Source of the DNA: Candidatus Competibacteraceae bacterium
Lineage (GTDB): Bacteria; Pseudomonadota; Gammaproteobacteria; Competibacterales; Competibacteraceae
Reading direction: 5' to 3'
NCBI GenBank assembly: GCA_003989085.1
Contig: RXIV01000001.1
Location: forward strand, 434,001 to 498,000
Length of the DNA: 64,000 nt
Positions 8,576 to 19,296 of the stretch are shown in pieces. The notes beneath the pieces are model-generated. The model was not told where the DNA came from, ran no database searches, and saw nothing but the letters and a program-made list of their open reading frames with translations. How positions within the stretch are numbered: the first letter of the stretch is position 1; each line of letters opens with the position of its first letter. Both the position numbers and the translations under genes were made by a program.

Positions 8576-10333
8576 ATGACCTGGACACTGCTGCCCAAAA
8601 CGCCGGAATCCGGCCAACCCGCACGCTCTTCAGTAGACCATTCTGGAACAGGCGTTGGTTTTTCCTGGGACGCCGCCCGCGCCGAATTGGCGGGATTGCC
8701 CGACGGGGGTCTGAACATCGCATTTGAAGCGGTGGATCGCTGGGTGGCGGCTGGCTGGGGCGAGCGAACCGCGCTGCGCTGGCTGGGTAAAAACGGCGAG
8801 CGGCGTGAGTTCAGTTACGCTGATCTGGCCCGGCTCAGCAACCGTTTTGCCAACCTACTGGAGCGGTTAGGCGTCGGTCGAGGTGACCGAGTCTGCATTC
8901 TGACTGGGCGGATTCCCGAGTTATACATTACCGCCTTGGGCGCCCTGAAAGCTGGCGCAGTGTTCTGCCCGCTGTTTTCCGCTTTCGGCCCGGAGCCGGT
9001 GCGAGTGCGGCTGGTCAAGAGCCAGGCGCGAGTTCTGATAACCACAACGCTGTTGTATGAGCGCAAGGTGCGGATGCAACGCAATCAACTTCCCGATCTG
9101 CGTCATATTCTGCTCACCGATGGCGGCGACGAAACTGGGATTCTATCGTTTCAGACACTGCTGGCAGCAGAAGCGGAAGATCGCGATCCGCCTACAACCC
9201 GGCCTGATGACAGGGCGTTGCTGCATTTCACCAGTGGCACGACGGGCACGCCTAAAGGCGCGATTCATGTCCACGACGCTGTGGCGGCTCATCGCCTGAC
9301 CGGGCGACTGGCGTTGGACCTGCGGCCTGGTGATGTCTATTGGTGCACCGCTGATCCCGGTTGGGTCACGGGGGTGTCCTACGGGATCGTTGCTCCGCTT
9401 GCGAATGGGGTGACCTTGGTGGTGGATGAATCCGAATTCGACGCCCGACGCTGGTATTCGATCCTCGAACAAGAGAAGGTAAATGTCTGGTATACCGCCC
9501 CGACTGCGATCCGGATGCTGATGAAAGCAGGCACTGCGGCCCGGCAAGGCCATAATCTGGATGCGCTGCGATTCATGGCGAGTATTGGCGAACCGCTCAA
9601 TCCTGAGGCGGTGCTCTGGAGTCAGGATATGCTGGGCCAGCCGTTTCACGATACCTGGTGGCAGACCGAAACCGGGGCGATCATGATCGCCAATTTGCCT
9701 GGACTGACTATCCGACCTGGCTCGATGGGGCGTCCGTTGCCCGGCATTGAAGCCGCGATTGTCCGGCGGCGGCATGGCGGAGGCGTGGATTTGCTGGAGC
9801 CAGGACTGGAGGGTGAGTTGGCGCTGCGGGTCGGCTGGCCGTCGCAGTTCCGGGATTATCTGGGCGATGCGGACCGCTACCGGCAGTGTTTTGTCGGCGA
9901 CTGGTATCTCAGCGGCGATCTGGCCCGGTGTGACGCCGATGGCTATTTTTGGTTCGTGGGCCGCGCTGATGACGTGATCAAGACGGCAGGCCACTTGATC
10001 GGGCCGTTTGAGGTCGAGAGCGCATTGCTGGAGCACCCGGCGGTGGCTGAGGTCGGGATGATCGGCAAGCCGGACGAATTCGCCGGCCAGATTGTCAAGG
10101 CGTTCGTGGCGCTCAAACCGGGTCACGAACCGGGCGATGCACTGCGTAAGGAACTGCTCGGTTTTGCCCGCACCCGGCTGGGGCCGGCTGTAGCGCCGCG
10201 TGAACTGGAGTTCATGGCCGATTTGCCGAAAACCCGCAGCGGCAAAATTATGCGCCGCTTGCTGCGGGCCAGAGAGTTGGGATTGCCGTTGGGCGATTTG
10301 TCAACCTTGGAGGGTGAGGCAGCGGAAGATTAG
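8576..10333 (+). CDS. acsA: Acetate-CoA ligase, AMP-forming (AcsA-like)
   Basis: 585-residue adenylate-forming enzyme that activates acetate (or a related short acid) to its CoA thioester. Seen: adenylation P-loop [17 protein letters not shown] (about residues 218-234), [14 protein letters not shown] and DTWWQTETG typical of acetyl/propionyl-CoA synthetases, [27 protein letters not shown] hinge (in part) and the C-terminal [12 protein letters not shown] with Lys557, the residue regulated by Pat/CobB acetylation in Acs. Size and the [11 protein letters not shown] segment fit the Bacillus-type AcsA branch rather than 650-residue Acs. The ribosome site before ATG 8576 is weak. A separate acyl carrier protein gene follows 185 bp later. 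Confidence 0.88.
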   Translation: MTWTLLPKTPESGQPARSSVDHSGTGVGFSWDAARAELAGLPDGGLNIAFEAVDRWVAAGWGERTALRWLGKNGERREFSYADLARLSNRFANLLERLGVGRGDRVCILTGRIPELYITALGALKAGAVFCPLFSAFGPEPVRVRLVKSQARVLITTTLLYERKVRMQRNQLPDLRHILLTDGGDETGILSFQTLLAAEAEDRDPPTTRPDDRALLHFTSGTTGTPKGAIHVHDAVAAHRLTGRLALDLRPGDVYWCTADPGWVTGVSYGIVAPLANGVTLVVDESEFDARRWYSILEQEKVNVWYTAPTAIRMLMKAGTAARQGHNLDALRFMASIGEPLNPEAVLWSQDMLGQPFHDTWWQTETGAIMIANLPGLTIRPGSMGRPLPGIEAAIVRRRHGGGVDLLEPGLEGELALRVGWPSQFRDYLGDADRYRQCFVGDWYLSGDLARCDADGYFWFVGRADDVIKTAGHLIGPFEVESALLEHPAVAEVGMIGKPDEFAGQIVKAFVALKPGHEPGDALRKELLGFARTRLGPAVAPRELEFMADLPKTRSGKIMRRLLRARELGLPLGDLSTLEGEAAED

Positions 10334-10518
10334 GAAGTTTATTCTAATTCTTGCTGGTAAAGTGAGATTGCCGCTGCGGTCTGGCCTGGAATTTGCCTAA
10401 TTTTATTCCGAGATCCAGTACGAGACTGCTTGCTTTTTCAAAAGGGCAATGCGACACTCATTGTTGCGGCGCAACATGCCGATTTGAGCTTCCGATACCC
10501 GCGAGAAGGAATATAGTG

Positions 10519-10785
10519 ATGAACACCATAAACCACGAGCAGATCCGTGAAACGATTCTGCGGACTTTGAGTGATGTCGTTCCAAACGCCGATACCCAGG
10601 CGTTGTCGCCCGACATCAGTTTTCACGATCAGTTGGAACTGGATTCGATTGACTTCTTGCGGCTGATGATGAGTCTGGAAAAGGAAATGAACGTCACCAT
10701 TTTCGACTTCGATTATCCCAAGCTATCGACGCTCAAGGGGTGCGAGCGTTATCTGGGCGAGCGGTTGGTGTCAAGTGCATCATGA
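10519..10785 (+). CDS. Acyl carrier protein
   Basis: 88-residue acidic acyl carrier protein. The phosphopantetheine attachment site is LELDSIDFLRL, Ser in DSID at about residue 43; the rest forms the usual four-helix pattern, ending in FDYPKLSTLKGCERYL. It is not AcpP (which has DSLD..E and a different start), so it is probably a specialised carrier. ATG 10519 is preceded by GAAGGA at 10505-10510, which fixes the start. It follows the AMP-forming ligase gene, so the ligase might load it or the two may share a pathway; that link is inference from position. It is convergent with the ABM monooxygenase, with 9 bp between stops. Confidence 0.88.
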   Translation: MNTINHEQIRETILRTLSDVVPNADTQALSPDISFHDQLELDSIDFLRLMMSLEKEMNVTIFDFDYPKLSTLKGCERYLGERLVSSAS

Positions 10786-10794
10786 TGCGGTGCG

Positions 10795-11097
10795 CTAGAA
10801 GCGGTCAATCTCTACCACATCGTAGAGGCTGACCGAGGGTGGCGCATCGATAACCAGAGTTGTGAACTGGCCAACCAGTTCCTTGAAACAGCCGCTTTCG
10901 TAGTGTTGTTCCAGTGCCTGCCGATCCGTCCAATAGCTGACAATTAGCAACCGGTCGGCACCCATGATGTCCTGATAGCAATCGCATTCTAGACAGCCGA
11001 CCTCGCTGCGAGAACGCTTAACCAATACCCTGACTAGCTCTAGTAATGTTGTCCGGCTTTCTGGAAGCGCCTCAAATTTCGCAGTCGTCATTAGCAT
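10795..11097 (-). CDS. ABM-domain (antibiotic biosynthesis monooxygenase-like) protein
   Basis: 100-residue single-domain protein of the ABM/dimeric alpha-beta barrel superfamily. The pattern is typical: TTAKFEALPESRTTLLELV, SEVGCLECDCYQD, RLLIVSYWTDRQALEQHYES and FKELVGQFTTLV. Members include quinol monooxygenases and heme-degrading or stress-related proteins; the exact reaction cannot be told. GGAG lies seven bases before the ATG at 11097. It is transcribed away from the candidate small transcript, which ends in a terminator about 70 bp upstream of this gene. A second, distinct ABM protein is at 58645-58968. Confidence 0.8.
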   Translation of the reverse strand: MLMTTAKFEALPESRTTLLELVRVLVKRSRSEVGCLECDCYQDIMGADRLLIVSYWTDRQALEQHYESGCFKELVGQFTTLVIDAPPSVSLYDVVEIDRF

Positions 11098-11160
11098 GGT
11101 ATTTCTCCGAATTGCCCACGCTGTTTTCCAAGTATCATTCTGCGATGAGCTAACTTTAGG

Positions 11161-11195
11161 ACCAGAAAAAGAAAACCGATCCGCCGGGGATCGGT
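11161..11195 (-). terminator. Rho-independent terminator (minus strand)
   Basis: Perfect 8-bp stem ACCGATCC (11175-11182) / GGATCGGT (11188-11195) with a 5-nt loop; on the minus strand it is followed at once by TTTTCTTTTTC. It lies 338 bp beyond the pdxH stop, too far to be a simple pdxH terminator, and probably ends the candidate minus-strand transcript described next. Confidence 0.8.
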
Positions 11196-11461
11196 CATCG
11201 TATTGAAATTAAAGGGCAAGCGATCAGGGTATTTGCTCTAAACCAGAATCCTGGAATCGGCGACGTGCGGCAGGTTTTTGGCCCTTTCCCGAATTTGTCG
11301 CACAACTCCCCTTTGGTGGTTATTACCAGGCGCTAAGCCCGGCCTTTTTGGCTTCATTGACAATAAATTGTAGATTCCGGCATTCGCCCTGTTTTAACGA
11401 GAAAAGCCTGGGTGAGGCAAAAAGCCGCCTTCTTGTTGCTATTCGGTGTGTCCTGGCGACG
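11165..11461 (-). ncRNA. Candidate small non-coding transcript or short-peptide mRNA
   Basis: A stretch of about 300 nt on the minus strand is bounded by a good sigma-70 promoter (11468-11495) and a strong rho-independent terminator (11161-11195), with no convincing gene between. On the minus strand one short frame (ATG at about 11357, 39 codons, MKPKRPGLAPG start, very basic) has no ribosome site, and another frame lacks a start codon, so a small RNA is favoured over a peptide. It does not show the tmRNA, 4.5S, RNase P or 6S RNA hallmarks I looked for. Boundaries are inferred from the promoter and terminator only. Confidence 0.4.
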
Positions 11462-11467
11462 CCGCGC

Positions 11468-11495
11468 ATTATACCGGCTACGGTTAATCCCGCAA
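11468..11495 (-). promoter_or_regulatory. Sigma-70-type promoter just downstream of pdxH
   Basis: Minus-strand -35 TTGCGG (11495-11490), spacer of 16, and a perfect -10 TATAAT (11473-11468). It lies between the pdxH stop (11533) and the terminator at 11161-11195 and points into the candidate small transcript. Confidence 0.55.
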
Positions 11496-11532
11496 CTTTT
11501 TCCAGTTTGCATTGTCGAGGGCGGTCACCCGA

Positions 11533-12177
11533 TCATGGCTCCAGTCGATCCAGAATCCAGCCGCAGCCTTTCTGTAGCCGGTAGCGCAACCGGTCGTGCA
11601 TCCGACCCTGCCGACCCTGCCAGAATTCCAGCAACTCTGGTTTTAGCCGGTAACCACCCCACTGATTTGGCATGGGAATGTTGTCGTCTGGATATTGCGC
11701 AGCCAGTTGTGCGAACCGTTCATCCAGAATTTCGCGACTGATCACCACCTGACTTTGTCGCGAAGCCAGCGCCCCCAGTCGGTTTTCGCGAGGGCGGGTA
11801 CGGAAATAAGCTTCCGATTCGGCCGGGGATACTTTCTCAACTACGCCCTCGATACGCACCTGTCTTTCCAGTTCCAGCCACAGAAACAGCAGTGCGGCGT
11901 GAGGATTTTCAGCCAGTTGCCGGCCCTTGTCGCTGCGGTAGTTGGTGTAGAACACGAAACCACCCGCGTCGCAGTCCTTAAGCAGCACCGTTCGGGCAAA
12001 GGGTCGTCCTGTCCGGTCGGCAGTCGCCAAAATCATGGCGTTGGGTTCAGGCAGCTGCGCGGTTATTGCCTCCTGGAGCCAACGCTGGAATTGCTGAATT
12101 GGATCGGCATCAACGTCGACCTCATTCAACGCATTCAGCGCATATTCCTGACGCAATTCGGCAAGGGACTGGCTCAT
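11533..12177 (-). CDS. pdxH: Pyridoxamine 5'-phosphate oxidase
   Basis: FMN-dependent cytoplasmic enzyme that oxidises pyridoxamine or pyridoxine 5'-phosphate to pyridoxal 5'-phosphate. 214 residues, normal length. Seen: NAMILATADRTGRPFARTVLLKD, GGFVFYTNYRSDKGRQLAENPHAALLF (in part), LERQVRIEGVVEKVS, YFRTRPRENRLGA, and the conserved C-terminal WGGYRLKPELLEFWQGR and DRLRY. AGGAG sits seven bases before ATG 12177. It is downstream of pgk on the same strand, separated from it by a terminator hairpin, so it probably has its own promoter. Confidence 0.95.
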   Translation of the reverse strand: MSQSLAELRQEYALNALNEVDVDADPIQQFQRWLQEAITAQLPEPNAMILATADRTGRPFARTVLLKDCDAGGFVFYTNYRSDKGRQLAENPHAALLFLWLELERQVRIEGVVEKVSPAESEAYFRTRPRENRLGALASRQSQVVISREILDERFAQLAAQYPDDNIPMPNQWGGYRLKPELLEFWQGRQGRMHDRLRYRLQKGCGWILDRLEP

Positions 12178-12248
12178 GACAGGACTCCTGTAACAGGGTG
12201 TTTAGGATAAAACCCCATTATAGCCCCGGTAGTGGTGGTTTCCTGAAC

Positions 12249-12276
12249 CAAAAAAACGGCGACCCGCAGGCCGCCG
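12249..12276 (-). terminator. Rho-independent terminator after pgk
   Basis: On the minus strand CGGCGGCC (12276-12269), loop of four, then GGTCGCCG (12264-12257), followed by TTTTTTT. It lies 27 bp beyond the pgk stop and closes the tkt-gap-pgk transcript. Confidence 0.8.
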
Positions 12277-12303
12277 CTGTCCTTGATCAGAAACCGCTGG
12301 CGG

Positions 12304-13485
12304 TTAGCCGTTGGCTCGCGTCTCCAGAATCTCGACGGCGGGCAGCACCTTGCCTTCCAGGAATTCCAGGAACGCGCCGCCGGCAGTGGAGATGTAGGAC
12401 ACCTTGTCATAGATGTCATACTTCTGAATGGCGGCAATGGTGTCTCCGCCGCCCGCCAGGGTGAAGGCATTGGTGTTGGCAATCGCCATCGCTACAGCTT
12501 TGGTTCCTTCGCCAAACTGGTCGAACTCGAACACGCCGACCGGACCGTTCCAAACCACAGTGCCGGCTTTCATGATGATGTCGGCCAATTCCTGAGCGCT
12601 CTTTGGCCCGATATCGAAGATCATGTCGTCATCGCTGACGGCGCTTGCGTCCTTCAGAATGGCTGGTTCGGCAGGGTCAAACTTTTTGCCGCACACCACA
12701 TCGACCGCAATCGGAATGGTTGCGCCACGGGAAGTCATCTTCGCCATTAGCAGCTGGGCTACGGGGACCAGATCATCTTCGCACAGCGATTTGCCGACAT
12801 TTTTCCCCACCGCTTTGAGGAAGGTATTGGCAATGCCGCCGCCAACCACCATCTGATCGACTTTCTCGGACAGGCTTTCTAGCACAGTCAGTTTGGTTGA
12901 GACCTTGGAGCCGCCCACAATCGCGACCATGGGCCGGGCGGGCTTGGCCAACGCCTTGGTCAGCGCGTCCAGTTCTTCGGTCAGCAGGATGCCGGCGCAA
13001 GCCACTGGGGCGTATTTGGCGATGCCGTGGGTCGACGCTTCGGCGCGATGGGCGGTGCCAAAGGCATCCATGACGAAGACATCACACAGAGCGGCATATT
13101 TCTTGGCCGTCTCTTCGACGTTCTTCTTCTCGCCTTTGTTGATGCGGCAATTTTCCAGCAGCACCACTTCACCATTGGCGACTTCAAAGCCGCCGTCGAC
13201 CCAATCGCGGATGACACGCACCGGCTGACCGAGTTTGGCGCTCATGACATCAGCGACGGGCTGGAGCGAGTTTTCTTCGGAGAATTCGCCCTCGGTGGGA
13301 CGGCCCAGATGGGATGTGACCATCACCTTGGCGCCGGCCTTCAGCGCAAAGGCGATAGTGGGCATCGAGGCGGTAATCCGGGCATCGGAAGTGACTTTGC
13401 CGTTTTTGACCGGCACATTAAGATCGGCGCGGATGAATACCCGCTTGCCGGTCACGTCGAGATCAGTCAGGCGCTTGAAATTCAT
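12304..13485 (-). CDS. pgk: Phosphoglycerate kinase
   Basis: Glycolytic enzyme that moves the acyl phosphate of 1,3-bisphosphoglycerate to ADP (reversible); 393 residues, the usual bacterial size. Seen: [18 protein letters not shown] with substrate-binding Arg/Asp/Asn, [71 protein letters not shown] and [11 protein letters not shown] at the nucleotide site. GAGGA precedes ATG 13485. It forms a co-directional block with gap and tkt; in many proteobacteria this order (tkt-gap-pgk, then pyk and fba) serves glycolysis, gluconeogenesis and the pentose-phosphate or Calvin cycles. pyk and fba are not here. Confidence 0.97.
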   Translation of the reverse strand: MNFKRLTDLDVTGKRVFIRADLNVPVKNGKVTSDARITASMPTIAFALKAGAKVMVTSHLGRPTEGEFSEENSLQPVADVMSAKLGQPVRVIRDWVDGGFEVANGEVVLLENCRINKGEKKNVEETAKKYAALCDVFVMDAFGTAHRAEASTHGIAKYAPVACAGILLTEELDALTKALAKPARPMVAIVGGSKVSTKLTVLESLSEKVDQMVVGGGIANTFLKAVGKNVGKSLCEDDLVPVAQLLMAKMTSRGATIPIAVDVVCGKKFDPAEPAILKDASAVSDDDMIFDIGPKSAQELADIIMKAGTVVWNGPVGVFEFDQFGEGTKAVAMAIANTNAFTLAGGGDTIAAIQKYDIYDKVSYISTAGGAFLEFLEGKVLPAVEILETRANG

Positions 13486-13502
13486 TGATTTTATTCCTCA
13501 AA

Positions 13503-13552
13503 ACAAAACCCCCGTCCGGCTGGGCGCAAGGCGCAAGACGGCGGGGGCGGGT
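13503..13552 (-). terminator. GC-rich hairpin with T tail between gap and pgk
   Basis: In the gap-pgk spacer the minus strand reads CCCCCG..GTC, a loop of about 20, then GACGGGGG followed by TTTTGTTTT. It looks like a terminator or partial attenuator that would lower pgk expression relative to gap, or stabilise the gap message end. Confidence 0.5.
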
Positions 13553-13590
13553 TAAACCTCTAGTTGCGAACCGCCACAGGGGGCGACCGC

Positions 13591-14649
<1,059 letters not shown>

Positions 14650-14669
14650 TCAATTGTAGACCGGATTCA

Positions 14670-16745
14670 TTAAAAATTGGCGCCGGACGGGAACAGCGCC
14701 GTAACAACGGCGACGACACGTTCGGTGGTGAAGCCGAAATGCTGGAAAATGATCTCGGGTGAGCCGCACTCGCCAAAGCGGTCGATCCCGATCACCATTC
14801 CCTGCGAACCGGCGTACTTGTACCAGGGGGCAGTCGCGCCGGCCTCGACCACGACCCGCCGAGTCACATGGGCCGGCAACACCGCTTCACGGTAAGCGGC
14901 GTCCTGAGCGTCAAACACGTCTACCGACGGTATCGACACCACCCGTACTCGCCGCCCCTGACTGTTCAGTTGCTTGGCGGCCCCCATGGCCAGTTGCACC
15001 TCAGAGCCGGTGGCTATCAGGATCGCCTCTGGGGCATCGCCGCAATCCAGCAGCACATAGCCGCCCTTGGCAATGGCCTGCACCTGATCCGGGCTACGGT
15101 CCTGATGCGGCAACTTCTGGCGGGTGAAAATCAGCGCGGTTGGGCCGTGGACCCGTTCCAGGGCTGCTTTCCAGGCCACTGCGGTTTCCGTCGTGTCGCA
15201 GGTCCGCCAGACCGATAGATCGGGGATGAGCCGCAGACCGGCGACGTGTTCAATCGGCTGATGAGTCGGGCCGTCACCGCCGACCCCAATCGAGTCATGG
15301 GTCAGGACGAACATGCAGCGCAGTTTCATCAACGCCGCCATGCGAATGGCGCTGCGTCCGTAATCGGCGAACATCAGGAAAGTACCGCCGAACGGGATGT
15401 AGCCGCCGTGCAGCGCCAGCCCGTTCATAATGGCGTTCATCGCAAATTCGCGGGCGCCGTAATAGATCAGGTTACCGTCAGGGTGCGCGAAGTCCACTGG
15501 CCGGCAACCACTCCACGGAATACCTGTGGATTCGGTCAGATCCGCCGAGCCGCCGACCAGACTGGGAAAGTGTGGGCCGTACGCCTGCAACGCCCGCTGT
15601 GAAGCGACCCGGGTCGCTAGATCCTCGCGCTGCTCCTGGGTCGCGTGGATGAAATTCCAGGCCAGTGTTTCCCAGTCATCGGGGAAACCGCAAGCCAGTC
15701 GCCGATCTAGTTCCGCTGCTGGTTCCGGGTATTCTGCCCGGTAGCGGGCGAACATCTGGTTCCATTCGCCCTCCCAGTCAGCGCCTTTGGCGCGGGCGTC
15801 AAAGGCTTGGTAAATCTCCGGCGGGATCACGAAAGGTTCATGCCGCCAGCCGAGGTTCTCACGGGTCGCGGCCACTTCGTCCACACCCAGCGGAGCGCCA
15901 TGCGATTTTTCGCTGCCGCCCTTGCCGGGTGAACCCCAGGCGATGACGGTCTTGCAGACAATCAGGGTCGGGCGATCAGTCACAGCTTGCGCTTGAGCGA
16001 TGGCTTGATGGACCGCTTCGGCGTCGTGACCATCGACCTCAGGAATGACGTGCCAGCCGCAGCTTTCAAAGCGCCGGGCCACATCATCGCTGAACCAGCC
16101 TTTCACTGGTCCATCAATGGAAATGCCGTTGGAGTCGTACAGGCAAATCAGCTTGCCCAGTCCCCAAGCGCCAGCCAGCGAGCAGGCTTCGTAAGAGACG
16201 CCTTCCATTAGGCAGCCATCACCGACGATGACGTAGGTGTGATGATCAATGATGGGGAAGCCGGGGCGATTGAAGCGGGTCGCCAGCGCCCGTTCGGCCA
16301 GCGCCATACCGACACTGTTGGCCAAACCCTGGCCCAGCGGCCCGGTGGTGGTTTCGACGCCGTCGGTGCGTCCATATTCGGGATGGCCGGGGGTGCGGGA
16401 CCCCAGTTGGCGAAAACGCTGCAAGTCTTCGATGGTCAGGTCATAGCCGCTCAGGTGCAGCAAGGCGTATTGCAGCATTGAGCCGTGGCCGTTGGACAGG
16501 ATCAACCGGTCGCGGTTGAGCCACTTAGGATTGGCGGGGTTATGGCGCAAAAAGTCGTTCCACAGCACTGCGCCAAAGTCGGCCATGCCCATCGGTGCGC
16601 CGGGGTGGCCTGATTCAGCCCGTTGCACGGCGTCCATGCTCAGGACGCGGATGGCGTTGGCCAATTCCCGGCGCGAGGGGGTGGAAGATGGCGCGGCCAT
16701 GACGTTCAACGGGGAACGGGCGGCCGGTTCGCTACGCGAGGGCAT
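14670..16745 (-). CDS. tkt: Transketolase
   Basis: Thiamine-diphosphate enzyme of the pentose-phosphate pathway (and Calvin cycle) that moves two-carbon ketol units between sugar phosphates. 691 residues; a slightly extended N-terminus. Seen: [35 protein letters not shown], the ThDP motif [20 protein letters not shown] to [10 protein letters not shown], the pyrimidine domain with [19 protein letters not shown] and [19 protein letters not shown], and the C-terminal [18 protein letters not shown] 16745 has AGGAG ten bases upstream; Met16 (16700) has none. It heads the tkt-gap-pgk block. Confidence 0.96.
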   Translation of the reverse strand: MPSRSEPAARSPLNVMAAPSSTPSRRELANAIRVLSMDAVQRAESGHPGAPMGMADFGAVLWNDFLRHNPANPKWLNRDRLILSNGHGSMLQYALLHLSGYDLTIEDLQRFRQLGSRTPGHPEYGRTDGVETTTGPLGQGLANSVGMALAERALATRFNRPGFPIIDHHTYVIVGDGCLMEGVSYEACSLAGAWGLGKLICLYDSNGISIDGPVKGWFSDDVARRFESCGWHVIPEVDGHDAEAVHQAIAQAQAVTDRPTLIVCKTVIAWGSPGKGGSEKSHGAPLGVDEVAATRENLGWRHEPFVIPPEIYQAFDARAKGADWEGEWNQMFARYRAEYPEPAAELDRRLACGFPDDWETLAWNFIHATQEQREDLATRVASQRALQAYGPHFPSLVGGSADLTESTGIPWSGCRPVDFAHPDGNLIYYGAREFAMNAIMNGLALHGGYIPFGGTFLMFADYGRSAIRMAALMKLRCMFVLTHDSIGVGGDGPTHQPIEHVAGLRLIPDLSVWRTCDTTETAVAWKAALERVHGPTALIFTRQKLPHQDRSPDQVQAIAKGGYVLLDCGDAPEAILIATGSEVQLAMGAAKQLNSQGRRVRVVSIPSVDVFDAQDAAYREAVLPAHVTRRVVVEAGATAPWYKYAGSQGMVIGIDRFGECGSPEIIFQHFGFTTERVVAVVTALFPSGANF

Positions 16746-17114
16746 TAACTCTCTACTCCTAAATTCCTGAAACAGTGCCTCAGCACGAAAATTACGGGGA
16801 AATGCCGGGAAGGCGCGCCAGATTTACAGGTCTGTAAAGTGCGCCATAACCCGACCGCGCGCGTCACTCTTGCTGGGACGTTCACCGGAGAGATCGCGAA
16901 GGATGTCCAGTCGCGCCAAAACCCCCTTTGGGGAACGGTTTGGCCGAAAAATGGCGGCGATTATAGGGAGAACCGCTTTAAACGCCAATGGGTTTACACG
17001 GAGGAGGGGCGGGAATCCAGTCCCGGCTGTGAAAATCAGCTTCATTGGAGGCAAGCCGGAGCCTGATCCAGTGTGTATCATTAAACTCTTTGATCCGCTG
17101 GACTCCGACGATTG
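16746..17114. other. Intergenic region between divergent tkt and DUF58 genes
   Basis: About 370 bp with no gene I can support. It holds a 7-bp palindrome TTTACAG-GT-CTGTAAA at 16823-16838, flanked by GGCGC and GCGCC, which could be an operator or hairpin, and a short CCCC-TTT-GGGG hairpin near 16921. The strand-shadow frames here show no family features. Both divergent genes must start from this region, but I see no clear -35/-10 pair. Confidence 0.5.
16812..16845. promoter_or_regulatory. Palindrome upstream of tkt, possible operator
   Basis: TTTACAG (16823-16829) and CTGTAAA (16832-16838) are separated by two bases, with an outer GGCGC/GCGCC pair. The symmetry suits a dimeric regulator binding about 80 bp upstream of the tkt start. 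No named regulator matches that I recognise. Confidence 0.3.
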
Positions 17115-18434
17115 ATGTGTCTCTCTCTCAGCCCCACTTCCCGCCTGCTGTGCGGTTTGACTGGCTGGACCCTGCTCGGTCTGTTCCCGGCGGTCTGGCC
17201 GGAACTGACCATCGGGTGGCTGTTGCTCGGCGTTCTGCTGTTGGCGGCGGTCATTCGGGATGCGGTCGCGCTGCATCTGCGCCCGTCGGTGCGGGTTGAG
17301 CGTTTTGTCGCGCCCGCTCTGCCCTTGGGTGCGTGGCATCCGGTTCGGCTGCGTTTCGAGAACCGGCTGGCGCAACCCGCGACCCTGACCGTGTTTGATC
17401 ACTATCCGACCGCCGCCGCCGATTGCACGGATCTGCCGCAAACTGTATCGGTTGAAGCGGAGGGTTGGGCAGAGATCAGCTACCAGTTACGCCCGGTGGT
17501 GCGCGGCGAGTGGCAATTTTCGCCGGTACAAGTCCAACTGCAATCACCCCATGGGTGGTGGCAACGTGATGATCGGCTGGGCGAGCCGGCGCTGGTGCGG
17601 ATTTATCCCGATTTTGTCGCCATTGCCCGTTATATTCGCTTGGCGGCGGAACGGCGCGAAATGCTGATGGGCATTCACCGGCGGCGGCGGCGTGGCGAAG
17701 GCCAGACTTTTTTGCAGTTGCGCGAATACCGGATTGGCGACAGTCTGCGTCAGATCGATTGGAAAGCCACGGCCAGAGTCCGTAAACCGATTGCCCGCGA
17801 TTATCAGGATGAACGTAACCAGACTGTGCTGTTTTTGCTGGATTGCAGCCGGAGAATGCGTGCTCAGGATGACGACCTCAGTCATTTCGATCACGCCCTT
17901 AACGCCATGATTCTGCTGGCGTATGTCGCCCTGCGCCAAGGCGATGCGGTGGGGGTGCAGAGCTTTGGCGGAGTCCGGCGCCGGTTAGCACCCCGTTCGG
18001 GGCCGGCAACGCTGACTGCGTTGATTAATACCGTTTACGATTTGCAGCCAACCTTGGCGCCCCCGGATTATGCCGAGGCGACCCAGTTAACCCTGAAGTG
18101 GCAACGCAAGCGGTCGCTGGTTGTGTTATTAACTAATCTACGCGATGAAGATCAGGATGATCTGCGTCCGGCCATTGCCCTGCTCAGTCGTCGGCATCTG
18201 GTCTTGATTGCCAACCTGCGCGAACCGGCGCTGGATGAGGGGCTGGCGCAGCCGGTTCATGACTTGCCGCAAGCACAGTTGTACCCGGTCATTTGCCATT
18301 ATCTGCTGCGCCGGGAGCAGGTTCAGGAGAGCTTGCGCCACTGTGGCGGTATTCTGCTGGATGCCCCGCCGCAAAAGCTGCCGGCAGCAATGGTCAACCA
18401 CTATCTCGATCTCAAACGTGGCGGGCGGCTGTGA
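17115..18434 (+). CDS. DUF58 domain protein (VWA-like, membrane-anchored N-terminus)
   Basis: 439-residue protein with two hydrophobic segments near the N-terminus (about residues 12-48) and the DUF58 signature LREYRIGDSLRQIDWKATAR in the middle, followed by a von Willebrand A-like half with VLFLLDCSRRM and LVVLLTNLRDED. DUF58 proteins usually sit with a MoxR ATPase and a transglutaminase-like protein and are thought to help assemble or activate protein complexes at the membrane. Here no MoxR gene adjoins; the only one in the window is 11 kb away at 29087. The start is ATG 17115, though no ribosome site is visible and the TTG three bases upstream is also open. Confidence 0.8.
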   Translation: MCLSLSPTSRLLCGLTGWTLLGLFPAVWPELTIGWLLLGVLLLAAVIRDAVALHLRPSVRVERFVAPALPLGAWHPVRLRFENRLAQPATLTVFDHYPTAAADCTDLPQTVSVEAEGWAEISYQLRPVVRGEWQFSPVQVQLQSPHGWWQRDDRLGEPALVRIYPDFVAIARYIRLAAERREMLMGIHRRRRRGEGQTFLQLREYRIGDSLRQIDWKATARVRKPIARDYQDERNQTVLFLLDCSRRMRAQDDDLSHFDHALNAMILLAYVALRQGDAVGVQSFGGVRRRLAPRSGPATLTALINTVYDLQPTLAPPDYAEATQLTLKWQRKRSLVVLLTNLRDEDQDDLRPAIALLSRRHLVLIANLREPALDEGLAQPVHDLPQAQLYPVICHYLLRREQVQESLRHCGGILLDAPPQKLPAAMVNHYLDLKRGGRL

Positions 18435-18521
18435 GTATTGAACCAGCCTGAACCGTTGACGCCCGCACCGGGTCAATACTGATGCGATTCACCCCTTTTC
18501 ACACCCCACTGGAGGCTTACG

Positions 18522-19205
18522 ATGTTGCAACGAGATGACTTGGTGATTAAAGACGCCATTCCGCTGGACTCCGGGAATGCGCTGGCCGCCAACAAGGTGT
18601 TACGCAATACCTATCTGCTATTGTCGCTGACGTTGCTGTTCAGCGCCGGTACGGCCGGGATCGCGATGGCGAGCCACGCGCCGCCGCTGCATTGGCTGGT
18701 TACGCTGGGCGGTTATTTTGGCCTGCTGTTCGTCGTCACCCGCCTGCGCAACAGCGTCTGGGGGCTGGCGGCGGTATTCGCCCTGACCGGCTTTCTTGGC
18801 TACACCCTGGGGCCAATCCTGAACTTCTACCTGGGTATGCGCGGCGGTTCGCAAGTGGTGATGACAGCGCTGGCCGGCACCGGTGCGATTTTCCTGGCGT
18901 TGTCGGCCTATGCCGTCATCAGCCGCAAGGATTTCAGCTTCATGGGCGGGTTTCTGATGGTCGGGATTCTGGTCGCCTTCCTGGCGAGCCTGGGTGCGGC
19001 GCTGTTTAGCATTCCGCTGCTGTCGCTGGCGGTGTCGGCGATGTTCATCCTGCTGATGTCCGGGATGATCCTGTGGCAGACCAGCGAGATCATTCATGGC
19101 GGCGAGACCAACTACATCATGGCGACCGTCACCTTGTACATCACAATCTTCAACCTATTCCTGAGCCTGCTGCAAATCCTCGGCGTCTTCTCCGGCGACG
19201 ACTGA
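18522..19205 (+). CDS. Bax inhibitor-1 / YccA family membrane protein
   Basis: 227-residue inner-membrane protein with about seven hydrophobic helices. YccA/BI-1 features: NKVLRNTYLLLSLTLLFSAG at the first helix, GLAAVFALTGFLGYTLGPIL, the NYIMATVTLYITIFNLFLSLL stretch and the C-terminal LQILGVFSGDD. In E. coli YccA modulates the FtsH protease acting on the SecY translocon; a calcium-leak role is proposed for other BI-1 proteins. GGAGG lies eight bases before ATG 18522. It follows the DUF58 gene by 87 bp and is convergent with the sheath gene. The precise role here is not evident. Confidence 0.88.
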   Translation: MLQRDDLVIKDAIPLDSGNALAANKVLRNTYLLLSLTLLFSAGTAGIAMASHAPPLHWLVTLGGYFGLLFVVTRLRNSVWGLAAVFALTGFLGYTLGPILNFYLGMRGGSQVVMTALAGTGAIFLALSAYAVISRKDFSFMGGFLMVGILVAFLASLGAALFSIPLLSLAVSAMFILLMSGMILWQTSEIIHGGETNYIMATVTLYITIFNLFLSLLQILGVFSGDD

Positions 19206-19237
19206 TCGGCTTATCTGGTTAAAGCGCTAATTTGACA

Positions 19238-19259
19238 GAACCCCGCGCTGGCGGGGTTC
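19238..19259. terminator. Hairpin between convergent BI-1 and sheath genes
   Basis: 9-bp perfect stem GAACCCCGC (19238-19246) / GCGGGGTTC (19251-19259) with a GCTG loop, midway between two convergent stops. It lacks a T run on either strand, so it may work only partly or with Rho. Confidence 0.5.
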
Positions 19260-19296
19260 ATGGTAAAAGAGGCAGCGTTTCCGCCCCCGATAAAAC

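Noticed and set aside
11165..11461. Orphan transcript as 6S RNA, tmRNA, RNase P RNA or 4.5S RNA
   Set aside because: The known hallmarks (tmRNA tag peptide, GAGGAAAGTCC of RNase P, the 4.5S GGAAGCAGCC loop, 6S end pairing) were not found.
16824..17441. Minus-strand open frame of 205 codons over the tkt/DUF58 spacer
   Set aside because: It is Gln/Arg-rich low-complexity text that overlaps the N-terminus of the DUF58 gene on the other strand and shows no family motif or ribosome site.
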